From NCBI RefSeq assembly GCF_002802905.1, contig NZ_PEBK01000005.1, positions 124,346 through 188,345 of the forward strand: a stretch of 64,000 nt of DNA, written 5' to 3'. Source of the stretch: Bifidobacterium simiarum. Lineage in GTDB: Bacteria > Actinomycetota > Actinomycetes > Actinomycetales > Bifidobacteriaceae. The position numbers and the translations under genes are program-made. Of the stretch, positions 7,990-17,243 are shown piece after piece. The notes under the pieces are model-generated. The model searched no databases, was not told the origin of the DNA, and saw nothing but the letters and a program-made list of their open reading frames with translations. Numbering within the stretch: the first letter of the stretch is position 1; each line of letters opens with the position of its first letter.

Positions 7990-9249
7990 ATGAACGAATC
8001 TACGACGGAATGGAAGGCGGTCGTCACCGACGACGACCAGCCCAAGCTGCCGGTGCGGATCGGATCCGCGCTGGTCATCGGCGTGATCCTATGGCTGGGC
8101 GGCTATCTCGGCATCAACGCCGTGCTGCTGCCGGCCAAGGTGGTGGTACTCGATGCGGCGAACAAGACGAACATCATCGCCGTGCTCGCCACCAGCGGCA
8201 TGATCGTGGCCACGTTCGCCAACATCATCTTCGGCGCGGCCTCCGATCTTACCCGGTCGCGATGGGGACGGCGCACACCGTGGATCGTCGTCGGCTCCGT
8301 CGCGTCCGCACTCAGCCTCGTCGTCGTGATGAAGGCCACCAGCGTCGCCGTGCTCGTCGTCTCCTGGTGCGTCTACCAGTTCTTCCTCAACGCCATCGTC
8401 GCTCCGCTCATCGCCGTGCTCGCCGACCGCGTGGCTCCCCGTCATCGCGGCACGCTCACCGCGTTCTACGCGTTCGGATCGGCCATCGGCCAGTACGGCG
8501 GCCAGCTCGTCGCCGCCCAGTTCCTCGACAAGGTCGACCTCGGCTTCATCGTGCTCATCGTCGCCACCCTACTGTCCGGACCCGTCGCCGCGGTGCTGCT
8601 GCGCGAACCGTCCAGCCTGAACATGCCGAAGCAGGAGTTCACCAAGGACATGATCCTCAGCCACTTCTCGCTGCCGGTGCACGGTGCGCGCGACTACTAC
8701 CTCGCCCTGTTCGGCAAGTTCATGATGCAGTCCGCCTGCTACGCCGTCTCCGGATACCAGCTGTACATCCTCACCGACTACATGAACCAGGACTCCGCCA
8801 GCACCTCGCGCTACGTGTCCATCGTCTCGATGTGCATGATGGTCTCCGCCCTCGTCGTCTCCCTGATCGCCGGACCGATCTCCGACAAGATCGGCCGCCG
8901 TAAGCCCCCGGTGATCGTGGCCTCCATGCTCATCGCCATCGGCGTGTTCGTGCCGTTCGTCTCCAACGAGCCGTGGACCATCGTGGTCTACGCGGTCATC
9001 GCCGGCATCGGCGTCGGTGCCTACAACTCCGTCGATCAGGCGCTGAACGTCGAGGTGCTGCCCGATCCGGCCACCGCGGCCAAGGATCTCGGCATCCTCA
9101 ACCTCGCGAACACCGGCGGCCAGATCCTCGGCCCCGTCATCGCGGCCATGGTCATCAACGCCGTGGGCTACCACCTCATCTTCCCGATCGCCGCGATCAT
9201 CGCCATCATCGGCGCCGTACTGATCGGCCTGATCCGATCGGTGAAATAA
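7990..9249 (+). CDS. Major facilitator superfamily sugar transporter
   Basis: Integral membrane transporter of 419 residues with about twelve hydrophobic helices. The MFS loop 2-3 signature is visible as GAASDLTRSRWGRRTP, and a second copy after helix 8 reads GPISDKIGRRKPP. The start has an excellent AAAGGAGG site six bases upstream. The next gene, 67 bases downstream, is a GH43 beta-xylosidase, so the likely cargo is xylose, xylobiose or another short xyloside. This is a context inference; MFS sequence alone does not fix substrate. It is probably repressed by the divergent LacI-type regulator. Confidence 0.9.
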   Translation: MNESTTEWKAVVTDDDQPKLPVRIGSALVIGVILWLGGYLGINAVLLPAKVVVLDAANKTNIIAVLATSGMIVATFANIIFGAASDLTRSRWGRRTPWIVVGSVASALSLVVVMKATSVAVLVVSWCVYQFFLNAIVAPLIAVLADRVAPRHRGTLTAFYAFGSAIGQYGGQLVAAQFLDKVDLGFIVLIVATLLSGPVAAVLLREPSSLNMPKQEFTKDMILSHFSLPVHGARDYYLALFGKFMMQSACYAVSGYQLYILTDYMNQDSASTSRYVSIVSMCMMVSALVVSLIAGPISDKIGRRKPPVIVASMLIAIGVFVPFVSNEPWTIVVYAVIAGIGVGAYNSVDQALNVEVLPDPATAAKDLGILNLANTGGQILGPVIAAMVINAVGYHLIFPIAAIIAIIGAVLIGLIRSVK

Positions 9250-9316
9250 CGCGGCCGACGCCGCATGTCTCATCCGCGCCGAACGCAAACTCAAAACCCA
9301 GACAAAGGAGTTCACC

Positions 9317-10942
9317 ATGACCATCACCATCGCCAACCCGGTACTTCCCGGCTTCCACCCCGATCCCTCGATGATCCGAGTGGGGGATACCTACTACATC
9401 GCCAGCTCCACCTTCGAATGGTGGCCCGGCGTGCGCATCCACGAATCAAAGGACCTCGCCCACTGGAACTACGTGGGATCCGCCCTCGACCGTGTCTCGC
9501 AGCTCGACATGCGGGGCAACCCGTCCTCGGGCGGCATCTGGGCGCCCGATCTTTCCTACGCCGACGGAAGGTTCTGGCTGATCTTCACCGACGTGAAGAC
9601 CGTCAACGGCGCCTTCAAGGACTGCGTCAACTATCTGGTCACCGCCGACGACATCCGGGGACCGTGGAGCGATCCGATCCGTCTCAACGGCGTGGGCTTC
9701 GACGCCAGCCTGTTCCATGACGACGACGGGCGCAAATACCTCGTCCAGCAGACCTGGGACCATCGCGAATACCACCATGCCTTCAACGGCATCACCATCA
9801 CCGAACTCGACGTGGACACCATGCGGCTCATGCCCGAGACCACGAGAACGCTGTGGGAAGGCACCGACGTGAAGGTGACCGAAGGGCCGCACCTCTACAA
9901 GATCAACGGATGGTACTACCTGTTCGCCGCGGAGGGGGGCACCCAGTACGAGCATCAGGAATCCGTGGCCCGATCGCGCACCCTTGACGCGCTCTCCTTC
10001 GAAGTGATGCCGAACAATCCGCTGATCGGCAACTACGACGCTCCCGACGGCTACCTGCAGAAGCAGGGGCACGGCGCACTGGTGGATACCCCCGCCGGCG
10101 AATGGTACTACGCCTCGCTGTGCGGTCGGCCCTGGCGGCACGAGACCGAACCGTCCCACGGGGTGCGCGGCTGGTGCACGCTGGGACGCGAAACCTCGAT
10201 CCAGAAGATCGAATGGGACGCCGACGGTTGGCCCTATGTGGTCGGCGGGAGGGCCGGTACCCGGTACGTCCCCGCGCCGAAGGACGCGATCCTCACCGAA
10301 GCGCCAGAGGATCACAGCCAGCATGATGAATTCGACGCCGACGTGCTGGGACCGGACTGGAACACCCTGCGCGTGCCGTTCGACGAGCACATGGGCAGGG
10401 TCGGCGGCGGGTCGCTGACCCTGCGCGGACAGGGTTCGCTGTGCAACCTGTTCGAGCTGTCGCTGATCGCACGGCGCTGGCAGGCCTTCGACTTCGACGC
10501 CGAAACCAAGGTGTCCTTCGATCCGAAGACCTACATGGCCATGGCCGGCCTGACCAACTACTACAGCGATCTGTTCTGGTCGTGGGCGTTCGTCACCTAC
10601 GACGAACGGCGTCGCACCCGCGTGATCGAAGTGGCGCAGAACGACAACGGCGACTACACCTCGTTCCTCAAGGACGACGCCATCGCCGTGCCCGACGGGG
10701 CCGACGTGTGGCTTCGCACCTGCGTGCGCACGTCGACCTACACGTACGAGTACTCCTTCGACGGCGATACCTGGCATGAGATTCCGGTGAAGCTGGATGC
10801 CAAGGTGCTCTCCGATGATTACGTGGCCCAGCGCTACGGTGGCTTCTTCACCGGCGGATTCGTCGGACTCGCCGCGGTGGACGTCTCCGGCTATGGCGAG
10901 GAGGCCGTGTTCGATCACTTCGACTACCGGGAGCTCGCGTAA
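9317..10942 (+). CDS. Glycoside hydrolase family 43 beta-xylosidase
   Basis: 541 residues, no signal peptide, so it should act inside the cell on imported xylo-oligosaccharides. The five-bladed propeller fills about 1-320 and a C-terminal beta-sandwich (GH43_C2 type) the rest. The three active-site acids are in place: Asp16 in HPDPS (general base), Asp129 in GFDASLF (pKa modulator) and Glu189 in VTEGPHLY (general acid). The spacing closely matches well-studied GH43 beta-xylosidases of about 540 residues. AAAGGAG precedes the ATG. It forms an operon with the transporter and ends at a strong terminator. Side activity on arabinosides is common in this family. Confidence 0.95.
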   Translation: MTITIANPVLPGFHPDPSMIRVGDTYYIASSTFEWWPGVRIHESKDLAHWNYVGSALDRVSQLDMRGNPSSGGIWAPDLSYADGRFWLIFTDVKTVNGAFKDCVNYLVTADDIRGPWSDPIRLNGVGFDASLFHDDDGRKYLVQQTWDHREYHHAFNGITITELDVDTMRLMPETTRTLWEGTDVKVTEGPHLYKINGWYYLFAAEGGTQYEHQESVARSRTLDALSFEVMPNNPLIGNYDAPDGYLQKQGHGALVDTPAGEWYYASLCGRPWRHETEPSHGVRGWCTLGRETSIQKIEWDADGWPYVVGGRAGTRYVPAPKDAILTEAPEDHSQHDEFDADVLGPDWNTLRVPFDEHMGRVGGGSLTLRGQGSLCNLFELSLIARRWQAFDFDAETKVSFDPKTYMAMAGLTNYYSDLFWSWAFVTYDERRRTRVIEVAQNDNGDYTSFLKDDAIAVPDGADVWLRTCVRTSTYTYEYSFDGDTWHEIPVKLDAKVLSDDYVAQRYGGFFTGGFVGLAAVDVSGYGEEAVFDHFDYRELA

Positions 10943-10967
10943 TCGGTGACCGGTTCGTCGGCGGGCT

Positions 10968-10998
10968 GGCTCCGGAGCTTCGGCTCCGGAGCCTTTTC
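10968..10998 (+). terminator. Terminator after the transporter-xylosidase operon
   Basis: GGCTCCGGAGC (10968-10978), UUCG-type tetraloop, GCTCCGGAGCC (10983-10993), then TTTT. Eleven perfect pairs with an extra-stable tetraloop. Confidence 0.92.
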
Positions 10999-11298
10999 AA
11001 TAGGGCGGGCACTTTCGACGGGATAGGTGTGGCACGGAATGTCGTATTGGTTCGGTTGGGGATTCCGTGGCATGGCGCGTGGGATTGGCCTAGGTGGAAT
11101 CGTTGGAAAGACAACGATGGTGGTTATGCGATGGAGGGGGATTCTGGCAGGGAAGGGGCATCTCGTCGAAAAACGCTGCTCCGTACCTCGGTTTGGTGGC
11201 AGGGAATGGCGGTGATGGGTGATCGTTGCGTTCCGTGCCATGATGCGGGACAGGGAACGGTGATGTGGGGGATTCGTGTTCCCTGCCGTGACGTCCAG
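10999..11298. other. Noncoding G/T-rich stretch with degenerate repeats
   Basis: No ORF here has a ribosome site or a protein-like composition. The forward strand is strikingly poor in C and carries recurring words such as GATTCCGTGGCATGG, GGCACGGAATG and CGTTCCGTGCCATG. I see no tRNA-like fold and no assignable function. Confidence 0.5.
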
Positions 11299-11346
11299 AC
11301 GACGAATGGCCGGCACCTCCATCTTGGGGTGCCGGCCATTCGTCGT
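11299..11346. terminator. Perfect 19-bp hairpin at the 3' side of xylB
   Basis: ACGACGAATGGCCGGCACC at 11299-11317 and its exact reverse complement at 11328-11346 flank a 10-base loop. It lies downstream of the reverse-strand xylulokinase. There is no T-run on either side, so it may be a transcript-end stabiliser or a bidirectional terminator that does not depend on a U tract. Confidence 0.6.
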
Positions 11347-11385
11347 TATGTGGTGCTGTATGTATGTCGGTCGGGTGGATTTCCC

Positions 11386-11436
11386 GTCACCTCATCCGAC
11401 CGACGGTGTCGGCCACCTTCCCCTCGAGGGGAAGGC
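11386..11436. repeat. Intergenic palindromic repeat, copy A
   Basis: About 51 bases built of a GTCACCTCATCCGACCGAC arm and a CCTTCCCCTCGAGGGGAAGG palindrome. The same element occurs inverted at 27089-27141, and a degenerate version at 60670-60719. It lies just downstream of xylB. Confidence 0.75.
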
Positions 11437-11480
11437 AACGAATCGACGGCGTCGGACCGCGCCGCGTTACCTACCGCGCC

Positions 11481-13007
11481 TCAGCCACGGCGGCGGGCGT
11501 AGGCCTCGTATACCTCGGGGGTGGGATCGGCGGACTCGCGGCCCTCGATCGAGATCTCCCATGCGGGCGGTTGGGCGGAGGCGTCGTCTCGCACGGCGAG
11601 GATCCATGCGGCCTGACGGGCGGCGCCGATGGCCACGTACTCGTCGGTGGCGGGCAGCGTCACGTCCATGCCGAACACGGCCGGGGCGAGCCTGCGCACG
11701 GCAGCGGACTTCGCGCCGCCGCCGATGAGCAGGATGCGGTCGATGCGGGCGCCGAGCGCGCGTACCAGTTCGATGCAGTCCCGCTGCGAGCACAGCAGGC
11801 CCTCCACGAAGGCTCGGGCCAGATTCTCGCGGGTGGTGTTCCCCAGCGTCAGTCCCTCCAGACGGGCCGTGTCGTCCGGACGGTTCGGCGTGCGCTCGCC
11901 GTCGAAGTAGGGGATCAGCGTGATGCCGCCGGCACCGGGCTCGGAGGCGAAGGCCAGTTCGGCCAGTTCGTCGTAGTCCACGCCGAGGGCGTGACGGCCG
12001 GCGTCGAGGATGCGCGAGCCGTTGATGGTGCAGGCCAGCGGCAGGAAGTGGCCGGTGCAGTCGGCGAAGCCGCTGATCGCGCCGGTGAGATCGTACACCG
12101 GGTTCTCGGCGATGGCCGCGGCCACGCCGGAGGTGCCGAGCGAAACCGACACGTCGCCCACGCTCATCGACAGGCCGAACGAGGCCATGGCGTTGTCGCC
12201 GCCGCCGGGGGCGATCAGGCAGCCGCCCTCCACGTCGCCGCCGGCGATGGCGGGATCGGCTTTCACCGCCGCCGCTTCGGCCGGGGCGAGCACCTTCGGC
12301 AGGACCACGTCGTGACGTCCCAGCACCATGTCGAGCAGATCGGTGCGGTATTCGTTGGCGGCGGCGTCGAAGTAGCTGGTGCCCGAGGCGTCGGAGCGGT
12401 CGGTGAACAAGGCGTCGAGGTGGGCGTCCTCGCCGTCGGCGACGGGGCCGTATCCGGCGATGCGCCAGCTCAGCCAGTCGTGCGGCAGGCAGATCGCGGC
12501 GATGCGCTCGGCGTTCTCGGGTTCGTTCTCGGCCACCCAGGCCACCTTGGTCAGGGTGTAGGAGGCGACGGGGGAGGAGCCCACGGCCTTCACCCAGCGC
12601 TGCTTGCCGCGGGCCTCGATCGCGTTCTCGTCGTCGCCGGCCGGCTCGTCGCCCTCGGCCGGGGCCTCGCCGAGACTGCGGATCAGCGCGGCGGCCTGCG
12701 GGGCGGATCGGGTGTCGTTCCACAGCAGGGCGTCGCGGATCACCGAGCCGTGCTCGTCGAGCAGCACCATGCCGTGCTGCTGGCCGCCCACGGCGATGGC
12801 CTCGACGTCAGCGAGACCGCCGGCCTGTTCGGCGGCTTCGAGGAAGGCCTGCCACCACGCTTCGGGGTTCACGCTGGTGCCTTCGGGGTGCTTGGCCTGG
12901 CCGAACCGGACGAGACGGCCGGTGGCCGCGTCGGTGACTCGGACCTTGCAGGACTGGGTGGAGGTGTCGACTCCCGCCACGAGCACGGGTGCGGTCGATG
13001 TGGTCAT
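11481..13007 (-). CDS. xylB: Xylulokinase, FGGY family
   Basis: Phosphorylates D-xylulose to xylulose 5-phosphate, feeding the phosphoketolase (bifid) pathway. With the start at 13007 (AAGGAG five bases upstream) it has 508 residues; a 24-residue upstream extension is possible but lacks a ribosome site. The N-terminal FGGY domain opens with the phosphate-binding GVDTSTQSCK. The C-terminal domain has LLIGGGAKSAAVRRLAPAVF and ATDEYVAIGAA, typical of the ATP site. The gene is transcribed away from the ROK regulator. Its promoter region carries TTAG/CTAA boxes that fit ROK control. Confidence 0.96.
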   Translation of the reverse strand: MTTSTAPVLVAGVDTSTQSCKVRVTDAATGRLVRFGQAKHPEGTSVNPEAWWQAFLEAAEQAGGLADVEAIAVGGQQHGMVLLDEHGSVIRDALLWNDTRSAPQAAALIRSLGEAPAEGDEPAGDDENAIEARGKQRWVKAVGSSPVASYTLTKVAWVAENEPENAERIAAICLPHDWLSWRIAGYGPVADGEDAHLDALFTDRSDASGTSYFDAAANEYRTDLLDMVLGRHDVVLPKVLAPAEAAAVKADPAIAGGDVEGGCLIAPGGGDNAMASFGLSMSVGDVSVSLGTSGVAAAIAENPVYDLTGAISGFADCTGHFLPLACTINGSRILDAGRHALGVDYDELAELAFASEPGAGGITLIPYFDGERTPNRPDDTARLEGLTLGNTTRENLARAFVEGLLCSQRDCIELVRALGARIDRILLIGGGAKSAAVRRLAPAVFGMDVTLPATDEYVAIGAARQAAWILAVRDDASAQPPAWEISIEGRESADPTPEVYEAYARRRG

Positions 13008-13081
13008 GATGGCTCCTTCGCAATGATCGGGGATGATCGGGGCATCGTTGCCGGTCGGCGTCGATGCGGGTGCTGCCATCC

Positions 13082-13199
13082 AGTATACTCATTTATTAGA
13101 TGAAAAAACTAACCGTGGTGTGTTGCTTGCTCGTCGGAGGATGAGCGGGGGCTGAACATGGTGAAAAGTGTTGTATTCTATGGAAAGCAAGTTAGTTAG
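13082..13199. promoter_or_regulatory. Divergent xylB/ROK promoter region with TTAG-type operators
   Basis: On the reverse strand, a -10 TATACT (13087 to 13082) for xylB is preceded by TTAGTTTTTTCATCTAA (13112 to 13096), an inverted TTAG-N9-CTAA. On the forward strand TTAGTTAG at 13192-13199 lies just downstream of a TATTCT -10-like box (13174-13179) for the ROK gene. Known ROK XylR operators contain TTAG/CTAA arms, so these are reasonable binding sites for the adjacent regulator. Confidence 0.6.
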
Positions 13200-13279
13200 A
13201 CGCAATTCCGAACCAAGTGCGAGGCTCCATGGCGGCGCTTCCCGACGGTTCGAAAGGAGCGGACGAAAGGAGTGGACGG

Positions 13280-14506
13280 ATGGCCCGTTCGAGAAGCATC
13301 AATCAGGATGATCTGCGCAACCACAATCTTTCGGTGGTGCTCTCGGCGCTGATGCAGTCCACCGTGCCGCTCGGCCGGGCCCAGCTGGCCAAGAGCACCG
13401 GCCTGACCAAGGCCACGATGTCGCTGTTGTCCGAGATCCTGCTCAAGAACGACGTGGTGGAGCAGATCCAGCCGTTGCGCGAATCACAGAACGGACGGCC
13501 CAGCACGCCGCTGGCGTTCCGATCCGGCAAGTGGGCCGGTCTCGGCATGCAGATCAACACCGACGGCTACGGATACATCGCCGTGGATCTTACCGGCCGG
13601 ACCATCGGGGAGCGATGGGTGCCGTGCGTGATGGACGACGCCGATCCCGACGAAGTCTTCGCCGCGCTTGACGAACTGGTCCGGCCGGTCGAGGCCGATC
13701 TGCGGGACGGGGGGTATCGTCTGGTCGGCACCGGTCTGGCCCTGCCCGGACTGATCACCGCCGACCAGCGGCTGCTCAACGCGCCGAATCTGGGATGGTC
13801 GAATATGAGTCTCGACCGGTTCGACGTGGTCAGCCGCCTCGACGCCTTCGCCGACAACGAAGCGAATCTCGCCGCGATCGCCCAGATCCCCGGATACGCC
13901 ACCAAGCGTCCGGACCGTCCCGGATCGCTTGGGCCTTCGGACTCCTTCCTTTACATCTCCACCGACGTCGGCGTCGGCAGCGCGTTCGTGCGGGCTGGCA
14001 ACGTGGTGCGGGGGGATCATGGATTCGGTGGGGAGCTGGGCCACGTCTCGGTGGAGATGAACGGCCCGAAATGCCGGTGCGGCCGCAACGGATGCCTGGA
14101 GATGTACGCCGGACGCCGGGAGCTGGTGAAGACCGCGGGGATCGCGGAGGGCGACGCCGCGGCCCGCAGCGAATACGTGGACGAGCTGTATGCCCGTTGG
14201 CGCGGCGGCGACACCAAGGCCGTGCTAGCCATCGATCAGGCCCTCACCGCCATGGCGTCGGTGGCGGCCTCAGCCATCAACATCCTCGACGTGGACACGA
14301 TCGTGCTTGGCGGATTCTGGTCGGGATTCCAGGAGGACATCTGCACGCGGCTCAGGATGCGCATCACCCCGCAGGTGTTGGCCCGCTACGTGCTCGACGT
14401 GAAGGTACTGGCCTGCCGGAGCATGGAGCATCCGGCGCTCTACGGCGCGGCCCTCACCGGTCTGCGCCGTCTGGTCGATCATCCGGTCGACTATCTGGAG
14501 ATCTGA
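13280..14506 (+). CDS. ROK-family transcriptional regulator (XylR/NagC type)
   Basis: 408 residues from the ATG at 13280, chosen because AAAGGAG lies seven bases upstream; a longer frame starts at 13217 without a ribosome site. The N-terminal winged helix-turn-helix (about 15-75) contains RAQLAKSTGLTKATMSLLSE. The ROK sugar-kinase-like domain follows, with FGGELGHVS and the zinc motif CRCGRNGC. It is divergent from xylB and is probably its regulator, with a pentose as effector. It would be the second sugar-responsive regulator of the locus beside the LacI-type protein. Confidence 0.93.
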   Translation: MARSRSINQDDLRNHNLSVVLSALMQSTVPLGRAQLAKSTGLTKATMSLLSEILLKNDVVEQIQPLRESQNGRPSTPLAFRSGKWAGLGMQINTDGYGYIAVDLTGRTIGERWVPCVMDDADPDEVFAALDELVRPVEADLRDGGYRLVGTGLALPGLITADQRLLNAPNLGWSNMSLDRFDVVSRLDAFADNEANLAAIAQIPGYATKRPDRPGSLGPSDSFLYISTDVGVGSAFVRAGNVVRGDHGFGGELGHVSVEMNGPKCRCGRNGCLEMYAGRRELVKTAGIAEGDAAARSEYVDELYARWRGGDTKAVLAIDQALTAMASVAASAINILDVDTIVLGGFWSGFQEDICTRLRMRITPQVLARYVLDVKVLACRSMEHPALYGAALTGLRRLVDHPVDYLEI

Positions 14507-14542
14507 CCGGGATATCCGATCCGGATGATCCGGACGGTCCGG

Positions 14543-14836
14543 CTACCGCAGTTCGAACAGATCCCAGTGATCGGCGAGGAAGCCGTTGACCGCCGGCACG
14601 GAACCGATGCCGTATCCCACGATCGAGGCGATGATGACGGCCCATGAGGCGGTGCCGCTGTGCATGACGTAGGTGACGGCGAGCATCACGATGAACACCA
14701 TGGTGAGCACCACGGCGACCGTCATCTGCACGCGATCCATGACGGAGGCGGATCGGGGCATGGCACCCAGCATCACGCCGATGATGACGGCGATGACGGA
14801 CAGCAGAACGATAACGAAAACGGGCATGCCGTCCAT
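14543..14836 (-). CDS. Small membrane protein of unknown function
   Basis: About 97 residues with three hydrophobic helices: one at the N-terminus (FVIVLLSVIAVIIGVML), one in the middle (VAVVLTMVFIVMLAVTYVM) and a weaker third (WAVIIASIVGYGIG). No recognised domain. The start is uncertain: ATG at 14836 is used, a longer frame starts at 14878, and no good ribosome site precedes either. It is convergent with the ROK gene and lies downstream of the Nudix gene on the same strand, so it may be the last gene of that operon. Confidence 0.6.
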   Translation of the reverse strand: MDGMPVFVIVLLSVIAVIIGVMLGAMPRSASVMDRVQMTVAVVLTMVFIVMLAVTYVMHSGTASWAVIIASIVGYGIGSVPAVNGFLADHWDLFELR

Positions 14837-14922
14837 TGTCGCCGGGCCCTGTGACAGGGCTGCGGCGGCGGGCGGCATGCCCGTCGATAGCGCCGTGGTG
14901 CTACTGCGAATGCCGTGAACTA

Positions 14923-15462
14923 CTACGGCTTGGCGATCCTCCGCTCGTCGGCCGGCGGGTTCTCCTCGGTGGAGAACAGCGCGCGGCCATCGCCGTTGGC
15001 GCGGAACTCACGCACGTAGCCCATGCGCTCCACCGTGGTGGCGGCCAGCGGCTGCGGCAGGTCGTCGGGGGAGAACCATCCCACGTTCAGGCTCTCGTCG
15101 TCACCGACGAACGGCTTCGCATTGCCGCCGGGGGCGAGCCGGCAGACGAACAGGTGATCCATGTACATGGCCTGATCGCCGTTGGCGTACGTGAGCATGT
15201 CGGGGGAGGACTTGACCGAGACCAGCTCCGTGGGCACGCAGTCCACGCCGGTCTCCTCCTTCACTTCGCGGATCACCGTGACGGCCGGCTCCTCGCCCGG
15301 CTCGTTGATGCCGTAGACCATCGCCCACTCGCCGGTGTCGGATCGCCTGCCGAGCAGCACGCGGCCGTCGGCGTCCTCCACGTAGGCGGAAACGCCGATC
15401 AGCCACAGCGGATCGTGGCCGATCTTCTTCCTCAGATCGAGGATGAACTGCGGGGTCGTCAT
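14923..15462 (-). CDS. Nudix hydrolase
   Basis: Hydrolyses a nucleoside diphosphate linked to some other moiety; the true substrate is not determined. 179 residues. The Nudix box is complete: starting at GINEPGE, the pattern G-x5-E-x7-RE-V-x-EE-x-G-V is matched exactly, ending REVKEETGV. The fold begins with WLIGVSAYVEDADGRVLLGRR. The start lies one base after the aminopeptidase stop, so the two genes are co-transcribed and probably translationally coupled. A role in clearing damaged nucleotides or NDP-sugars is a family-level guess. Confidence 0.92.
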   Translation of the reverse strand: MTTPQFILDLRKKIGHDPLWLIGVSAYVEDADGRVLLGRRSDTGEWAMVYGINEPGEEPAVTVIREVKEETGVDCVPTELVSVKSSPDMLTYANGDQAMYMDHLFVCRLAPGGNAKPFVGDDESLNVGWFSPDDLPQPLAATTVERMGYVREFRANGDGRALFSTEENPPADERRIAKP

Positions 15463-15463
15463 C

Positions 15464-17071
15464 TCACTCGGCCTTTCCGGCCTTCGCCGCCTGCTCGGCC
15501 ATCCAGGCCTCGACGTCGTCGGGCTGCTTCGGAATGGCCTTGCTGATCCACTCCGGACCGTTCTCGGTCATCAGCACGTCGTCCTCGATGCGGATGCCGA
15601 TGCCGCGGTACTCCGGCGGCACCAGCAGATCGTTCTCCTTGAAGTAGAGTCCCGGCTCGATGGTGAACGTGATGCCCGGGGTGATCGGACGCTCCTGATA
15701 CGACTCGAAGCGGGCCTGCGCGCAGTCATGCACGTCGAGGCCGAGATGATGCGCCACGCCGCAGGCCAGCCAACGGCGGTGCTGCTGGCCCTCGGGGGAG
15801 AGCGACTCCTCCACGCTCACCGGCAGGATGCCGAACTCGTGCAGCGACTCGGCGATCGAACGCATCACCGCGTCATGGATGTGGTGGTAGGTGACTCCCG
15901 GCTTGGCCGCGTCGAAACCGGCCTGCTGGGCCTTGAGCACCGCTTCGTACAGGCGGCGCTGGAACGGCGTGAACTTGCCGTTGGTCGGGAACGTACGGGT
16001 GATGTCGGCCGTGTACAGGCTGTTGACCTCCACGCCGGCGTCGATGAGCAGCAGTTCGCCGCTGTCGATGCTGCCGGTGTTGCGCACCCAGTGCAGGGTG
16101 GCGGCGTGCGCGCCGGAGGCCACGATCGTCTCATAGCCCTCGTCGTTGCCCTCCTCGCGGGCGTTGGCGTTGAAGGCGCCCTCGAGGATGCGCTCGCTGC
16201 GCGGCTTGTCGAGCGCGCGCGGCAGGGCGGCGAGCATGCGGTCGAATCCGCGGTGCGTGGCGGCCACGGCCTTGCGGATCTCGCCCACCTCGTACTCGTC
16301 CTTGACCATGCGGGCCTCGGCGGCGAACTCGTGCAGACGGTCGTCCGCGGCGCGGTTGCGGTCCGGATCGTCCCAGCCGTTCTGCTCGCGGATGGTCTCC
16401 ACCTCGCCGGTGATCTCGGGATCGGCCTCGCGGATCACGCGCAGCTGCACGGCACCGTTCTCCGGGCCGACGTCCTTGCTCAGCGCGTCGTCGAGCTGGG
16501 AGATGTCGCGGGTCTCCAGTCCGGTCATCGTCCTGAACTCGGCCAGACCCGGACGGGCGCCCACCCAGTATTCGCCGTAGCCGGAACGGTAGTAGTCCTC
16601 GGTGTTCTGATCGGCGCGGGGACGCAGGTACAGCGTGGCGGTGTGCGTCTTGCCGGCCTTGGCCTCCGGGGAGTCGGGGGCGACCGGGTCGAGCACCAGC
16701 ACGGCGCCGGCCTCGTAGTCCTCGCCCAGTCCCGTGTAATAGGCGAACGAGGTGTCGGCGCGGAACGCGTAGTCGCAGTCGTTGTTGCGGGCCTTGGGCT
16801 GGCCGGCCGGCAGCACGATGCGGCTGTCGGGGAAGCGCCTGCCCAGCGCCTCGAGACGGGCCGGAATGTACTTGCTGGATTCCAGCGGAGCCACGCCGGG
16901 ATCCACGGCGCCCCAGCCTTCGGTCATGAACGCCTTGAACGATTCGGACTTCGGGGAGAGCGTGCGGTTCGTCACGCGCTCGCCCACCGCCTGCGCGGTC
17001 AGCTCCTCCTCGTCGGCCTCGTATCGCTTCGCCGCCTGTGTCTTGCGTGCTTCGTCGTCTGCCGACACCAT
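15464..17071 (-). CDS. pepP: Xaa-Pro aminopeptidase (aminopeptidase P)
   Basis: Removes an N-terminal residue that precedes proline, in the cytoplasm. 535 residues. An N-terminal creatinase-like domain with a roughly 60-residue lysine- and glutamate-rich lead is followed by the pita-bread metallopeptidase domain. The dimetal ligands can be placed: LIDAGVEV and TADITRTFP (two Asp), GVAHHLGLDVHD (His), FTIEPGLYF (Glu) and IRIEDDVLM (Glu). AAAGGAG sits directly before the ATG. It is the first gene of an operon with the Nudix hydrolase. Confidence 0.95.
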   Translation of the reverse strand: MVSADDEARKTQAAKRYEADEEELTAQAVGERVTNRTLSPKSESFKAFMTEGWGAVDPGVAPLESSKYIPARLEALGRRFPDSRIVLPAGQPKARNNDCDYAFRADTSFAYYTGLGEDYEAGAVLVLDPVAPDSPEAKAGKTHTATLYLRPRADQNTEDYYRSGYGEYWVGARPGLAEFRTMTGLETRDISQLDDALSKDVGPENGAVQLRVIREADPEITGEVETIREQNGWDDPDRNRAADDRLHEFAAEARMVKDEYEVGEIRKAVAATHRGFDRMLAALPRALDKPRSERILEGAFNANAREEGNDEGYETIVASGAHAATLHWVRNTGSIDSGELLLIDAGVEVNSLYTADITRTFPTNGKFTPFQRRLYEAVLKAQQAGFDAAKPGVTYHHIHDAVMRSIAESLHEFGILPVSVEESLSPEGQQHRRWLACGVAHHLGLDVHDCAQARFESYQERPITPGITFTIEPGLYFKENDLLVPPEYRGIGIRIEDDVLMTENGPEWISKAIPKQPDDVEAWMAEQAAKAGKAE

Positions 17072-17243
17072 GAGCTCCTTTCATGAGAACAGTCAGTAAC
17101 CTCTGCTCATTGTAGGACCCGTATGCTGGTCTGACCGTTCACAAAGACGTCATTTTCCGGTTCGTCGTAAACACTGCGCCCGACTCGTCGGCGGTTGGTT
17201 CGTCGCTCACCGACCCTTGGGGTGGCCGGACCGGCCGGACTTC

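Noticed and set aside
7781-7993. 70-codon ORF in the LacI-transporter intergenic region
   Set aside because: It lacks a ribosome site and overlaps putative operators and the transporter's ribosome site.
11029-11502. Forward ORF of 157 codons downstream of the xylosidase
   Set aside because: It crosses a terminator-like hairpin and an intergenic repeat and runs into the antisense of xylB; no ribosome site and no protein-like pattern.
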